From: Dermatophagoides farinae
Taxonomy: Eukaryota > Arthropoda > Arachnida > Sarcoptiformes > Pyroglyphidae
Direction of reading: 5' to 3'
Assembly (NCBI RefSeq): GCF_024713945.1
Contig: NC_134678.1
Span: forward strand, 5,084,001-5,148,000
Length of the DNA: 64,000 nucleotides
Part shown: positions 42,801-56,200 of the stretch, in pieces
How the letters are laid out: every line of letters begins with the position of its first letter
How positions within the stretch are numbered: the stretch's first letter is position 1
Position numbers and translations under genes: made by a program
Notes under the pieces: generated by a model
What the model saw: the letters and a program-made list of their open reading frames with translations, nothing else
Told to the model about the DNA's origin: nothing
Databases searched by the model: none

Positions 42801-45800
42801 ATATCAGATGTCCTACGCTGTAATTATGCTCCTGAATGTCTGGATGGTTCGGATGAATTTGATTGTGTTAAACCAAACTGCACAAAGGATGATAAAACCA
42901 ATGAACCAATGATCAATTGTCCACGTACGACCGCTTGTATTTCACCAAAATGGATATGTGATGGTCAAAATGATTGTTGGGATAATTCCGATGAAGCTAA
43001 TTGTTTTTCCAATTTCAACAAATCAATTTCTCACTTAATTCAACAACAACAACAACAACATAAACATCAACAACCAAGTGAAGCACCAGAAACGGCAATA
43101 ATCATGGATTCAAATTCTACCACAAATCATGATGATGATGATGATTCTTGCTCTGAAGATCAGATGCGCTGTGGTAGTAATGAATGTATTTCAATCATTT
43201 GGAGTTGCGATGGAAACAAAGACTGTTTGGATGGTTCAGATGAATTACCTGAATTTTGTCGTCATAATGTTTGTCCAGAGGAAAGATATTTTCGTTGTCA
43301 AACCACCGGAAAATGTATACCACGGCAATGGATATGTGATGGTGAACAAGATTGTTTCGATGGATCGGATGAGTTGATGTATCCAAATAAAACTTTTTGT
43401 TCCTCAAATGTTACTAAAGTGTCTAGTCATGCCAATGGAATCATACATTTAATCTGCAATCACAACGAATTTCAATGTCATAATTTTCAATGCATCCACA
43501 GTAAATTTCTTTGTGATGGCCAAGATGATTGTGGTGATGGATCGGACGAGACTGCCGAATTTTGTCAAAGACAAACACCATCGAAACCAAAACTATGTTC
43601 ACCGAATGAATATCGTTGCACGATCAAACATAAATGTATACCACGTTCATGGATTTGTAATGGAATTCAAGACTGTGCCGGTGGTGATGATGAAGCGGCC
43701 AAACTTTGTGCTAGATCATCCAATAATAATTCTTCGACATTAAACATTGATGGATCATCATCATTGCGATGTAAAGATAGGCAGTTTACATGTAATAATG
43801 GTGTATGTATTGATTACGATCGTATTTGTAATGGTGATAATGATTGTGGGGATTTTTCTGATGAAAATCAATGCAACATTAATGAATGTGAAAGTAATCT
43901 TGTCTGTGCACAAAAATGTGAAGATATGCCAATCGGATATCGTTGTAGTTGTTTCGATGGTTTCGAATCTCAAGACGGTGGTCGTGTTTGCCGTGATATA
44001 AATGAATGTGAACAAAATGTTTGCTCACAAATTTGTCGCAATACAATTGGTTCATATGTTTGTTATTGTATCGATGGATATATTTTAGATTCTGATGGTG
44101 TCACATGTCGAAGTACATCATCAAAAGAAACACGTTTATTGATCAATACCCATGATGGTATTTATCAATTAAAACCTGTCGATAAACAACGTCAACGTAA
44201 AGATGTAAGCATATTGCTTGGTGGTCTTAACAATGTCGTGGCTTTGGATTTTGATTGGAAAACCGATTGTGTGTATTGGTCAGAGATTACGATAGTATCA
44301 GCCTATATCAAAAAATCATGTCAATTAAAAGCATATAATCTGACAGAAGATGGTCAAAAAGTTTTTTCCAATTCAAACAATATCAAAGCGAAAGTTGAAA
44401 TTTTACACTCAAACACACTTCAAAGCCCGGATGGTATCGCTGTCGATTGGATTGGTCGAAATCTTTATTGGTGCGATAAAGGTAAATCTACGATCGAAGT
44501 TTCCAAATTGGATGGCAAATTTCGTCGAATTCTCATTCGACAGCAACTTGAAGAACCACGTGCTATTGTGTTAAATCCCTTGGAAGGATTAATGTTCTGG
44601 ACCGAGTGGGGTGAAAAACCAAATATTGCCCGTGCATCAATGGATGGTAGCCAACAAAAGATAATTCTCGAAGAAAGCCTTGGTTGGCCTAATGCTTTGA
44701 CCATTGATTTCATACGTCGAAAACTTTATTTTGCCGATACACGTGAAGATTATATAGCCATGATTGATTTTGACGGACAAAATAGTTTGGTGATTGTCAA
44801 TCAAAAAACACGTTATACGGGACATATTTCCGGTATGTCTTATTTTGAATCACGACTCTATTGGACCGATTGGCATTCAAGTTCAGTAATCTCATGTCCA
44901 GCTTTGAATTGTTCATATGAACATTTTATTCAACAAATGACTTTTCATCGACCAATGGATATTGTTGTTTGGCATTCTGATCGTCAACCATCGTTACCAC
45001 AAAATATGAAAAATCCATGCATTTCATTCAATGAAAACAACCAAACCGATAAATGTTTAGCATTGTGTTTGCTCAAGTCACATAAAGGCAAATTATCTGG
45101 TGCTTGTACATGTCCAGATAATTATATTCTCAATGAAGATCAATATTCTTGTCGCAGCAATTGTTCATATTCTGAGTTTGTTTGTAACAATACCTACAAA
45201 TGTATTCCATTTTGGTGGAAATGTGATACACAAGATGATTGTTTGGATGGTTCGGATGAACCAGATAATTGTCCACCTTTCCATTGTAATCCTGGCCAAT
45301 TTCAATGTCGAAATCATCCAGAATGTATTCTACCACAGCAGATTTGTGATGGAGTTTCCAACTGTGCTGATGGTTCTGATGAAATAAATTGTGAACAACA
45401 TGTTTGTATGCCAAATCAATTCAAATGTCCCACTTTTAACAACATAACTTCATATTGCATTTCATCTACGAATCGTTGTGACGGCATTAATGACTGTTCT
45501 AATGGTGAAGATGAAATTAATTGTGGCTGTCCAAAAACGGTATTTAGATGTTCCAACAAGAAATGTATCTCAAAAGAATGGGAATGTGATGGTGAAGATG
45601 ACTGTGGTGATGGATCAGATGAATACGAAGCTTGTACTCAACGCTCTTGTGGCCCTCTACATTTCCGTTGTGATTCTGGCCGTTGTATACCTTATAATTG
45701 GAAATGTGATGGTGAACCTGATTGCATAACACATCAAGATGAATTATATTGTGAAAATATTGAAGATAAAAATACAACATTGGTTTGTGATGATGAATAT

Positions 45801-48800
45801 CATTTTCATTGTGACAACAATCATTGCATTCAAATGTTTTATCGATGCGACTGGGATGATGATTGCGGTGATGGATCCGATGAACGTAATTGTACACTGC
45901 CGACATGTCAGCATGATGAATTTCAATGTGATAAAGGCTATAAATGCATCAAAAATGAATTACGTTGTAACGGTGAACCTAACTGTGCAGATTATTCCGA
46001 TGAAATTGATTGCCATTTTGAATGTGATGAAAAAAATCATTTTCGTTGTCCTAACAGTACCATTTGTATATTACCCGAATGGAAATGCGATGGCGATCAT
46101 GATTGTTTGGATGGTTCGGATGAAGTAAATTGTAGCAATAAATGTTTAGCCAAAGATTTCACATGCATCAATCAACAATGCATATATGGTCCATGGCGTT
46201 GCGATGGCGAAAAAGATTGTCTTGATGGAAGTGATGAAGATCTTGCTCTATGTTCTCGGTTGGCATGTCCGGTGAATCGTTTCCGCTGTACAAATGGAAT
46301 CTGCATATCGAAACTTCGACTTTGTGATGGCAGCGATAATTGTGGTGATGGCTCCGATGAAATTCCCGAAATATGTGAAGAAATCAAACATGAATGTTTA
46401 TTAGGCACAGCCATTAATTCCGATCACCGAAATCGATTCTTATGCTTAAGTAATAAGCGTTGTATTGATATCTCCCTTCATTGTAATGGTATCGATGATT
46501 GTGGTGATGGTTCAGATGAGCAGAACTGCGAAGGTTTGAATGTTGTAGATCAAACTGTTCATGTCCACCAACAAAATTGTCCATTTGGATTGTGTTCACA
46601 GACTTGTGTGTCTAAGATTAAACACTTTCATCAATCATCAAATCGAACTTTCTCATCTAATCATACTGAAATACAATTTCATCATCATTTTATGTGCACA
46701 TGTTCTGAAGGCTATGTTCGAATATCCATGCTAAATGTTGCTAATAATGATAATTCATCCAAATCAGCATCATCATCATCATCATCGGTCAACCAATTAA
46801 GCACATGTCAAGCTAATGGCCGTCAAGCTGCTTTACTGGTTTCATCCGATTCCGGATTTCGTATCGTAAATCCTTACAAGAATATAGTTCAAGAATTGTA
46901 CAATTTATTCGCATTTTCATCACCAATGGATCTTAATCTAACTTTATCTCTTAATCGAACGTTTATCAGTCGCATTGAATCGTTTGATGTTTTCTATGAT
47001 TCGAATATATCTAGTATTTTTTGGACTAATCCACACAAGAAAAGTTTATATCGAATCGATATATCTTTTGTGGATCAAATGTTCAATTTCAATCCTGAAT
47101 ATCATTTTTCAAAAAGTTCATCGACCTCATCATTAAAATCAAATATAAGCGATCCAATTGCCATAGTCAACAAAATAGATAACAATCCTCGAGGAATAGC
47201 AGTTGATTGGATTGGACGTTATGTTTATTGGATTGATTCATCTCTTCCGGCTATAATTCTGACAACTTTTGATGGTGATAAGCGAAAAACTTTGATCTCT
47301 TCTCAACCGCTTGAACAACCTTATGATTTAATTGTCGATCCAAAAAATTGTCTCATTTTTTGGTCAGATTGGAGTCATACAAGTACAATCAAGATTGGCC
47401 GTGCGCAACTGGATGGATCGTCATTTCGTCCATTAGTTAGTAATGATATTGAATGGCCACTTGGCTTGGCTTTAGATTTTGAAGCTGGCCGCCTATATTA
47501 TACCGATCCTAAAACATCAATTATCGAAACTATTCGTGTTGATGGAAGTGATCGAAGACAGATTTATTCTTTACATCGTTTCCAGCACAAACCATATCGT
47601 ATCGATGTTTGGGAAGATTATCTCTATGTTAGCACATTACCAAATCATCAGATATTGAAATTAAACAAATTTGGTAGTCAAAAATTCACATCATTGGTTC
47701 AAAATATACCAAAACTCAATGACCTGGTCATTGTTCATGAATGGAAACAGAAAAAAAATTTCACTAGTCCGTGTCAAATAAATCCTTGTCGTTCACAGGG
47801 AAATTTTCTCTGCATTGCTCAAACACCACAAAATGCGGTTTGTGTTTGTCCCGATGGTTTCCGCAAAATATTATCAATTAAGAATGAAGCCGAATGCATT
47901 CAAGTACCGACGATGCCACCATCAAATGATCGAAATTCGGAAGAAAATAAAGATTTAACCAAAACACAATGTCCATGTTTGAATGGTGGCCGTTGTCGTT
48001 ATCATCCAAACGATGATAGCCTCTATTGTGAATGTACACCTATGTATGAAGGAACACAATGTGAACGTTTTCGTTGTGCTGGTTATTGTCAAAATCATGG
48101 CATGTGTTATATTGATATGTCTAATATGAGTTCAATCTATCGGGAAAGAAGTCTACAATCAACAACATTAACAAACACAGGTCATATTCGTTGTATGTGT
48201 CCATTCGGATGGAAAGGCGATCGTTGTGAAATTGAAGTGAAAAGTTGTAATGATCACAAAGATTATTGTTTCAATCATGGTGAATGTCTGGACAATTATG
48301 CTGATAGTTCCATTCGTTGTAATTGCCCGTCTGGTTTTTTTGGTGAACAATGTGAAATATGTGGCGATTTATTCTGTAAAAATGATGGTCATTGTTTGAT
48401 GAATAATTCGATAAATATAGCCAAATGTCATTGTCCTCCTGGTAATTGTTAATTATATGATTTATAAAGTTATAAAAGGATTTTAATATTTTTTTTATCC
48501 TAAAGGGTTTTCTGGAAAACATTGTGAATTACACCTTTGTTCTATACAATATTGCAACAACCATGGACTCTGCTATATTGATCGTAAATCTCAGGCAGAT
48601 AATATTCGAAATTTTGACGGTGCAAATATTCGATTCCGTTGCCAATGTGATTCTGGCTTTTCCGGTGCACATTGTGAAATTCACTCAGCTAACGATAATA
48701 CGGTTGAATCATCAACATCTGCAACAGCAGCTATTTCAGAAACATGTAATGATCTCGAATGTTTGAACGGTGGTACTTGCCATCAAAGTTCTCCACTCCA

Positions 48801-49481
48801 TCATCCAACATGTATATGTGCTTATGGATTCACTGGATTTCGATGTGAAAGAACAACAGAGAATCGGATTACTGGTCTCAGTGAAAATAATCCAGAATCA
48901 GAATCTACAATAATAATGAATATTAAATCGAATACCAAAACTGAATCATATACCAAATCAACTGGTCACTCAACTTTAAATATTGTTATTTATACCGTAT
49001 TCTTTTTATTGGGCATTGTTCTTTTTGGTTTCTGTTTGGTTCGATTACAGTATTCTCTGAGGAGAAAGATGCAAAGGTATGTTTTTTTGTGAAATTGTTG
49101 AAAAATAATTACCATGTTTTTTTTAGTGAACTGGCATTTCAACATCGACGTATTCTCGAAAACAATCTTCCCATTGATGTACCAAATGTTGAAATAATGA
49201 ATCCGATATTTAATATGAACAATTTGACACCGACTGAATTATCAACAACTACGGATACACCAACAACTTCAGTGGTTGAAGTATTGATCACCGGTAACAA
49301 TCCAACTACATCATCAGAAAAACATCAGATCCTTGATGATGATTGTAATAAAGATGAATTAATTGTAGACTACATGAATACAAATTTTTCAAATCCAATA
49401 TATGAATATAAGAAGATGATCATCGATAGTAACAAAACCGATAGCCTAGAGGAAACGGAAAATTTATTGGACAATTCTTGA
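33857..49481 (+). CDS. LRP1: LRP1-type giant LDL receptor-related protein
   Basis: LRP1 is a single-pass endocytic and signalling receptor. Exons: 33857-33977, 34044-36406, 36468-37191, 37246-37459, 37517-48441, 48506-49076 and 49127-49481, all GT-AG with consistent phases, giving 5,090 residues (vertebrate LRP1 is about 4,540). Order seen: signal peptide (about 1-27); two LDLa repeats (about 68-164) and two EGFs; YWTD propellers and EGFs; cluster II of 8 LDLa (about 943-1303); more propellers and EGFs; cluster III of 9 LDLa; two EGFs (NECE, then DINECE), a propeller and an EGF; cluster IV of 11 LDLa; EGF, propeller and EGF; six tandem EGFs; a transmembrane helix near 4940-4962 ([20 protein letters not shown]); and a tail of about 125 residues. 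The 2-8-(9)-11 layout and the tail motifs NVEIMNPIF and NFSNPIY match LRP1, not megalin. The tail ends with a dileucine signal (ETENLL). Oddities are a RARR/D furin-like site at residues 1846-1849, an insertion in LDLa 1 and a Gln/His/Asp-rich linker in cluster III. Confidence 0.95.
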
Positions 49482-49586
49482 AAGCATAAATTATTTAAGA
49501 AATCATTTCTTATTTTTTTCTGTACATACATTTAATTTGTGATATTTTTTTTTCATTTTTTCCGATAAAAATACTCATTCGAAAAA

Positions 49587-49592
49587 AATAAA
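49587..49592 (+). terminator. Candidate poly(A) signal AATAAA for LRP1
   Basis: This canonical hexamer lies 106 bases after the LRP1 stop codon in an AT-rich 3' region. A second AATAAA at 49669-49674 is an alternative. Either gives a short 3' UTR. Confidence 0.55.
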
Positions 49593-49599
49593 GAGACCA

Positions 49600-52500
49600 T
49601 CAATTTGCATCTATCGTCATCAAATATTCTTGAACATTAATTTGATTTGAACAAACAAACAAATAGTAAATAAAATCATCATATTGGTTCAAGGATCAAG
49701 ATCCAATTATAGATGAATAAAAAAAAAAAAAAAATTCGGTTCCCAGTTCATCATATTTTACTGCTGTATATAAGGAATTTTTGCTTGACATACCAGATAA
49801 GAGCATCATCATTTATGAGAGTCTTTGAGGCCGACACTTGTTTTGATCATTGTGTGTGTAGAGACCATCTCTTTCCAATATTATATTCTGCTTCTTGTCT
49901 TATCGTTGCTGTTGTTTTTTTTCCATTGTGTTGTTTTCCCAATTTTTTTTTCTGTTGCTTGATTTTCGTATATATGTAAATCCGGGTTGTTGTTGATTAA
50001 TTTGACTGGCTGACTTGCTGACTGACTGACTGACTGAATGAATGACTAGGTAGCTTTGCATTCAATCTTTTTCGATCAAAATAAAATAAAAATTTGGCTA
50101 ACATATATACCTGTTCATAATGGTTATATATGGACGTGAAATTTTTTTTTTAAGACTAGACTTGAAGTAAGAATAGAATCATTATGGTTTTTCTCCACAC
50201 ACACACACATGTAGATCTAACTTGTGAGAACAGTATTCAATATGTATGTGAATGATTTTTTTTCTTGTTCATATGCTTTTGATTCGAAGCAATCAAAATT
50301 TTTGTTGCCAACATGGTCAAAAAAAAAAAAAAATGATCAACAACAATATGAAAGAAACACCGAATCCTACCCGATAAAGTCTTTAAATTTCTAAAGTTAT
50401 ATAATGCCTTTATGAATAGAATATATGAAATATCAAATAGATGAAGCTTAAGATTGAGTGAGAGAAAAAAAAAGCGAAAATGTAACAAGTCAATTTAGAC
50501 GCGGCAATTTTTTTTTGCACTGAAATCCAATAGAATGTTTACTTCACTCTCTTTTAATCTTTTTTTTTAATAGTCTCAATCAAATCATCAAGTCAATGAA
50601 GATGATGATGATGATGGAATGCATGATAATAGAGTCTAGCCATATATTTCTTATATATACTGATTTTGTCTGTTTGGTTAGTTAATTTCAATAAAAACAA
50701 CTTTCAACCAAACAATTCATATACTGTTATATAATCTAAATTTTGATTTCTATCATTTCATAAAAAAAACTAACTCACACACACACAAGGTTTTCTCTTG
50801 ATCTTACATTGTGATTAAAATTGTTATTACAATTAATATATGTGATATTAAATATGAAAAAAAAGCTAGAAATAGAAAAAAAATGATAAATCTATGATAA
50901 ATTTAGCAATATGGAAAGAAATTATCCATCGCCACACTACCACTACTACTACTACTACTACCAGGTATATGATCTAATTAATTAATTACCTGAAAAAAAA
51001 TTCATTGGCTCAAGTTATGAAGAGAGAAAAAAAGATGAATTATTATTTTTCCAATTAATATTCTAAATGGGCAAGTAAAGAGCTAGTCAAACGCAGACAC
51101 ACACAGACACATTTATACCTAATAAAATCTGTTTATCATAATCATCATCATCATTAATATTACTATATTGAATATCCAGGTCATAGATTTGTTCGATTCA
51201 TATATTTTCTATGATGAGTTTGTTTCTTTTTTTTGAAGGACAGAAGTTATTATTATTTTATTTATCTGTCTACCTGTCCTGTTTGATTATTGTCATTCCT
51301 AAAATTGGCAACATTTTCTATATTTGTTTGTCGCACACATTGTTTTTTTTTTTGAAATGTAGGACAATTTCATAGCTTTTTTGAATTGATAATCATGATG
51401 ATAAAAAATGATTACGGCTATCATTATATTCATATGGACAATGCTTCAATCACATTGGCACATTATTATTCATACAGTCTACATTTTTAATCGGCTTGAA
51501 TGATCCTATTGCGGAAAAAATTATAAATTTTTTTTTTGTTAAAGAAAAAATTGTTTTTTTTATTCTTAGTTTTATTATTTGAAATTTTCACAAAATTGTA
51601 CATGACAATTTAAATCCAAAATGAATAAAAATAGATATTATTTCGATCCAAGACATTTCATTTTGATTGATATTTTGATAATAATGATAATGATGATGAG
51701 GAAGAAACCAATTCATTTCATCAATCGTAATGAATCTCCATTAAATTTTTTTTGAACAATCAATCAAGACTGAAAATTGTATTTTTTTTTTGACTTTCAT
51801 TATGGGACATTATTAACCAAAAAGAAGCCATTGTTAGTCATGGAAGCAGTGTATTTCAGATTTTTTTTTCTGTTTCATTGAAATATTTTCATTTTCTCCC
51901 AGGATTTAATCATTTATTTTTCGTCCATATATTATTATTATTGTCTGCGTTTCGGGCAAAGATACTTTATTAATTATTTTTTTTGTTTTGTTTCAAAACA
52001 TATAATTAATAATTATGGATTCTAACAATAATAAACCAACTATGTGTGGTCTTTTGTTCTGTTCAGCTTCGATGTTATATTTCAATACTGTGATGCAAAT
52101 CAGGATTAAAAACGCTATAAATTTCTACAATTTTGTGTAGGTGAAATAAAGCAGTACTGCAACTGTTGATAATAGAAGAATTTCTATGGTTGAAAAAAAA
52201 ACCTTTTGATAAGGATTTTTCTTTTCATCTGTTTATCGCCACACAAAATAATACACAATTCTTTTATCAAAATCAAAAGAATGATCGATTATCGGATTAT
52301 TAATAATCTAATCAATGAAAATTGTGGCTGATATAAAAATGCTACAATGAATTAGTTATAGTTTGTTGTCATCATTAACACCTTAACACATTTACATTCA
52401 AATCGAAAACATTAGTTAGACTATATAACGTGTATAGAATCATTAATCATTGAGAGAAATAAATCCTAATCAATATATAGTTTGAATGATTGAAAATCAA

Positions 52501-52800
52501 TCATATGGAATAAGGAATTTCTCTTTTCGGCTTATTTATTTTTTTTTTAAATGGGAAAAAAAGGATAGGCAGAGTTTATCTTCTTCGCAACAATTCTCAT
52601 TCATCAGGTCATCATCATCATCATCATGGTTCATTATTAAAGTAGACCTCCCTGATGTGATATTGAACATTCAAGAGAAAAAAAAGGACAACAACAACAA
52701 CAACATACATTTTATGAGCTTGACATGTTAACTAACAATCAAAATGAAGAAACACTATCGACAAAGATGATTCTTGAAAGAAATTTTTTTTTTGCTTCGA
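49600..52800. other. Intergenic AT-rich region without supportable genes
   Basis: After the LRP1 3' end there is only low-complexity sequence: (ACTG)n-like repeats near 50004-50046, (ACT)n at about 50936-50962, CA repeats and poly-A/T runs. No conserved frame, RNA gene or mobile element was recognised. Confidence 0.6.
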
Positions 52801-52839
52801 TAATTTATTATCATAATTCGCGGCGGTAAATCGACGTTG

Positions 52840-53258
52840 ATCACAAAGCCAAACTAGCTGTCAAAAAGTTTTCCTTTTGCTCGTTTTTTCTTTCAATCTT
52901 TAAAAAGTTCAGTTCAGTTCGGTTTTGTTGTTGTTGTTGTTGTTGTACAATTTCGACAACAGAACTGAAATTGTAGAAAAGAATCGGCCAAATCAAAATA
53001 TTTTGATTATAATGTCAATTTCTTGTCTTTTTTTCATCATCATCATCATCAACCTACTATTAAGCAGCAGCATAGCTTCATCATCATCAACAGCAATCAT
53101 TTATGATGATTATTGCCGCCACACATTGCATTCAATCGTTTTGGCTGTTTTTTCTCCAAAAAAAAACTAGCTAAAATCTAAAGAATCTTAAGCTCGCGTG
53201 CGACCACCATAGCCAATTTGGATGGTGTGCACTCGTGATGAGCAATTTGTCGGCAACA
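52840..53258 (+). other. Candidate 5' exon or promoter-proximal block
   Basis: This block is less repetitive and richer in G and C than its surroundings. It has initiator-like TCAGTT repeats near 52908-52920 and ends at a consensus donor (GCAACA/GTAAGT, GT at 53259-53260). A small frame from ATG 53012 to a stop at 53168 begins with a hydrophobic, Ile-rich segment and then Ser-rich residues, but no homology was recognised. It may be a non-coding 5' exon of the gene that starts near 56.9 kb. This is inference from base composition and the donor only. Confidence 0.25.
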
Positions 53259-53260
53259 GT

Positions 53261-56200
53261 AAGTGTGCACAAAACTATCTATTCTCTCGGATTTGTTCTA
53301 ATTCCAGTTGTTTTTACAATTTATAGATGCTAAAGAGAAAGTTATAACTATGGAAAAAATTGACCATCATATCTTCACACATCACACACACTGCTATACC
53401 ACCACAGGGGTCAATGCAAGTCATATATCACCATCATGGATTTTTGATTTTTTTTTCATTGTTATATTGTAATGGATTCAAATCTAAAACCAGAAAAAAA
53501 TCATTTCTAAACATCTTTTCCTTTGATTATATTCCCTATAACTTTGTTGGTGGGCTATTTTATGTATTAGAATGTGATTATTGTTATAATAACAATGATA
53601 AATAAATCCATCTAGTAATTCATAATTTTAGAATTTTTATGGCGCCATAACAACGAATTCGTTTCACACACACACACACACACAGATACATCAACAAAAA
53701 CAACGAAACCAAAAACGCCATCTGACCGGGTTGCCCGGAAACGAAAATTGAATGAAATTTGAATTAATCAGTTAATAAAAATGGCAGTGGTCATATTTTG
53801 TTCTCATGATAAAATGCGTAGGTGGGTAGGCGTGATAACTTCTAAATAAAATACAAACATACACTCACACGTTTGTGTATTTTTTTTTTTTTTTTGTAAA
53901 TTAGTAACATATGCAATGTACATACATACGCCCATAACACATATTTACAATTACATCCATCCATCACCCGTCATCATCATCATCATCATCATCAACATGG
54001 CAGTATTTATGGGGACTTTAGCTCCAAATACAATCACAAGCGAGAGAGAGAGAATTTTTTTCCTATTTCTAAAATATTTAAATTCATTGAAATACCTCTC
54101 TTTCTCTATTGTTTTTACAGTGTACAGATGTGTACAGTATAGTTTTTATTTTTATTTTTTTATTATTAAATTCGATAAAAAAAACAGATTCTAAATGGCG
54201 CCAGGTAAATATGAACATATATGATCAATGAAAAAGAGGGAAATGAACCAACCAATCAACCACCAATCCATCCATCCATCCATTCAATGGCCAGTCACGT
54301 CAATCGTTGTCTTTGAAACACACTAAGAAAAGTAAATGAAAAAAAATCTGCCATTATAAGCCAGATGTGTGTGTGGGTGTACGATGAATTCGATGTTGAT
54401 CTATATAAAATGTTGCAGCAACAACACTAACCAGATGAATGAATGAATGAATGAAGCAAAGAAAAAATGCAGATGAATTAAATGAGGGGAACAAAAAAAA
54501 GAGATGAATGTTTGGTGGTAAGATTTTGGACTTTATTGCTCCGTCATCATCAACAACGTTGGCAGCAACGGCAATCCAGAAGATCCGAATAAAACAGCTT
54601 TGACCAAATTGCATTGGTGGTCCTCACTATTACATTATTAGTGATTTTTTTTTTCAAAATAGGAACAAGACTGGTTCATTCGCGGATAGCCATACATACA
54701 CATACAACAGCCAAGAGAGGGTATATAAAAACTAACAAAAAAAAACTAAAAAAAAATTTTAAAATGTGAAAACAAAAAATCCAGAGCAACAGATGTTAGG
54801 CGACGACGACGATGACGACAAACTATGGCTTTATGGTGAATACCAGAGAGACTATTGAATTGTTGAATTAAAGAAGCTTTCCCTGAAGAAATGCCTGCCT
54901 GCCGACAAAATAAAAAGTACCGTGTCTGTTTGTGTGTTGTTGTTGATGATGATAATGGTAGAGGTCATTGGTCATTTTCAATTGGGGTCGAAAAAAACTC
55001 TATGGTCGACGACACATTGCACATACAAATACGAAAAAAATTTTGAAGTGTGCCCGACCCGAGCCATAGTTTTCACTTCTATACATAAAAAAAATTAATG
55101 TTGCACGCGTTGGAATATATATGACGACCCTTATAGTCCGCATGGCACGTGTCCAACAAAAAAAAATCATGACCGCGGTCTTAGGAGGAGAAGGAGGAAA
55201 AAAGGCCAACACAATTCAGGACAAAGAGAATGGACCAGCTGCTTTTTTCTGGTTGATGCTGGAAATGTTCTATTCAACAAATGAAACAAAAACAAAAAAA
55301 TCTTTTTTTTTTTTGGTTTGATTTGGATCACTAAAAGAGAGTAAGACTAGTCAGCGAAAAAAAATCAGCCACGGTGGTTAACGGGCAGGTGATCGACCAT
55401 CAGCATCATCAACAACTAAGAATGGGGGTTGAGGTATAGGTGAGGGTTTTTTTTCTCTATAAGGTTGTCACCATCATCATCATGGCCGTATGTGCCACGT
55501 GTTGAACACGAGCCAAAGTAAACAACAACAATGACAACGGGATCCAAAAGCAACAACCAACAACAGCAACAAAAACAAAACAAAAAACCAGAGAAAGGAA
55601 AAAAACGAGGACACTCACCCTCCCGCACACCAATCATAATGATCCTTGGTGTTGATTTTGATTCGAAAACTAAAAAATATCAAAAAAAAAACAACACACG
55701 ATCAAAACCATAGCACCTGTGGCATATGAAAGGTCTGGAACAACAACAATCTTCTTCTTCATCATCACGAATAAGTGAAAAATACTGATTGCAACATCTG
55801 TGATTGAATTTATTTATTTTTGGTAAAATGAAAGAAACATTTACTTTTGTAATGAAAAAAAAAACAAAATTTAAATGGAAATATTTCTTTTCCATTTCCT
55901 TCAACAATACAAATTTATCATAAAAAAAATTTATAGGATTTGCATCAATAAACATCAGAAATAATAAATCGATTTATCTGATAAATATGTTACTGCAGAA
56001 TCCACCAGAAATACGAATATTGTGCAAATTAGAATATTCTACGTTTAATGGAAGAATTTATTTGATCGTACAATCAACAGGACCCTGGTATCACCATTAT
56101 CATCATCATCATCAATCCTGTCCAAACAGATTCAACCATGCATTCAAAATATGAATTTGGATTGAATAAAACCACCACTACCAAAATCTAGATAGTAGTA

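Noticed and set aside
33900-49400. Megalin (LRP2) or LRP1B rather than LRP1
   Set aside because: LRP2 has a different repeat layout. The 2-8-9-11 LDLa clusters, six tandem membrane-proximal EGFs and NVEI-x-NP and NFxNPxY tail contexts fit the LRP1 group. LRP1B is a vertebrate duplicate.
53012-53170. Secreted peptide or toxin-like ORF
   Set aside because: The hydrophobic start is mostly an ATC-repeat Ile run, there are only three Cys, no family pattern was seen, and the frame ends in a poly-A tract.
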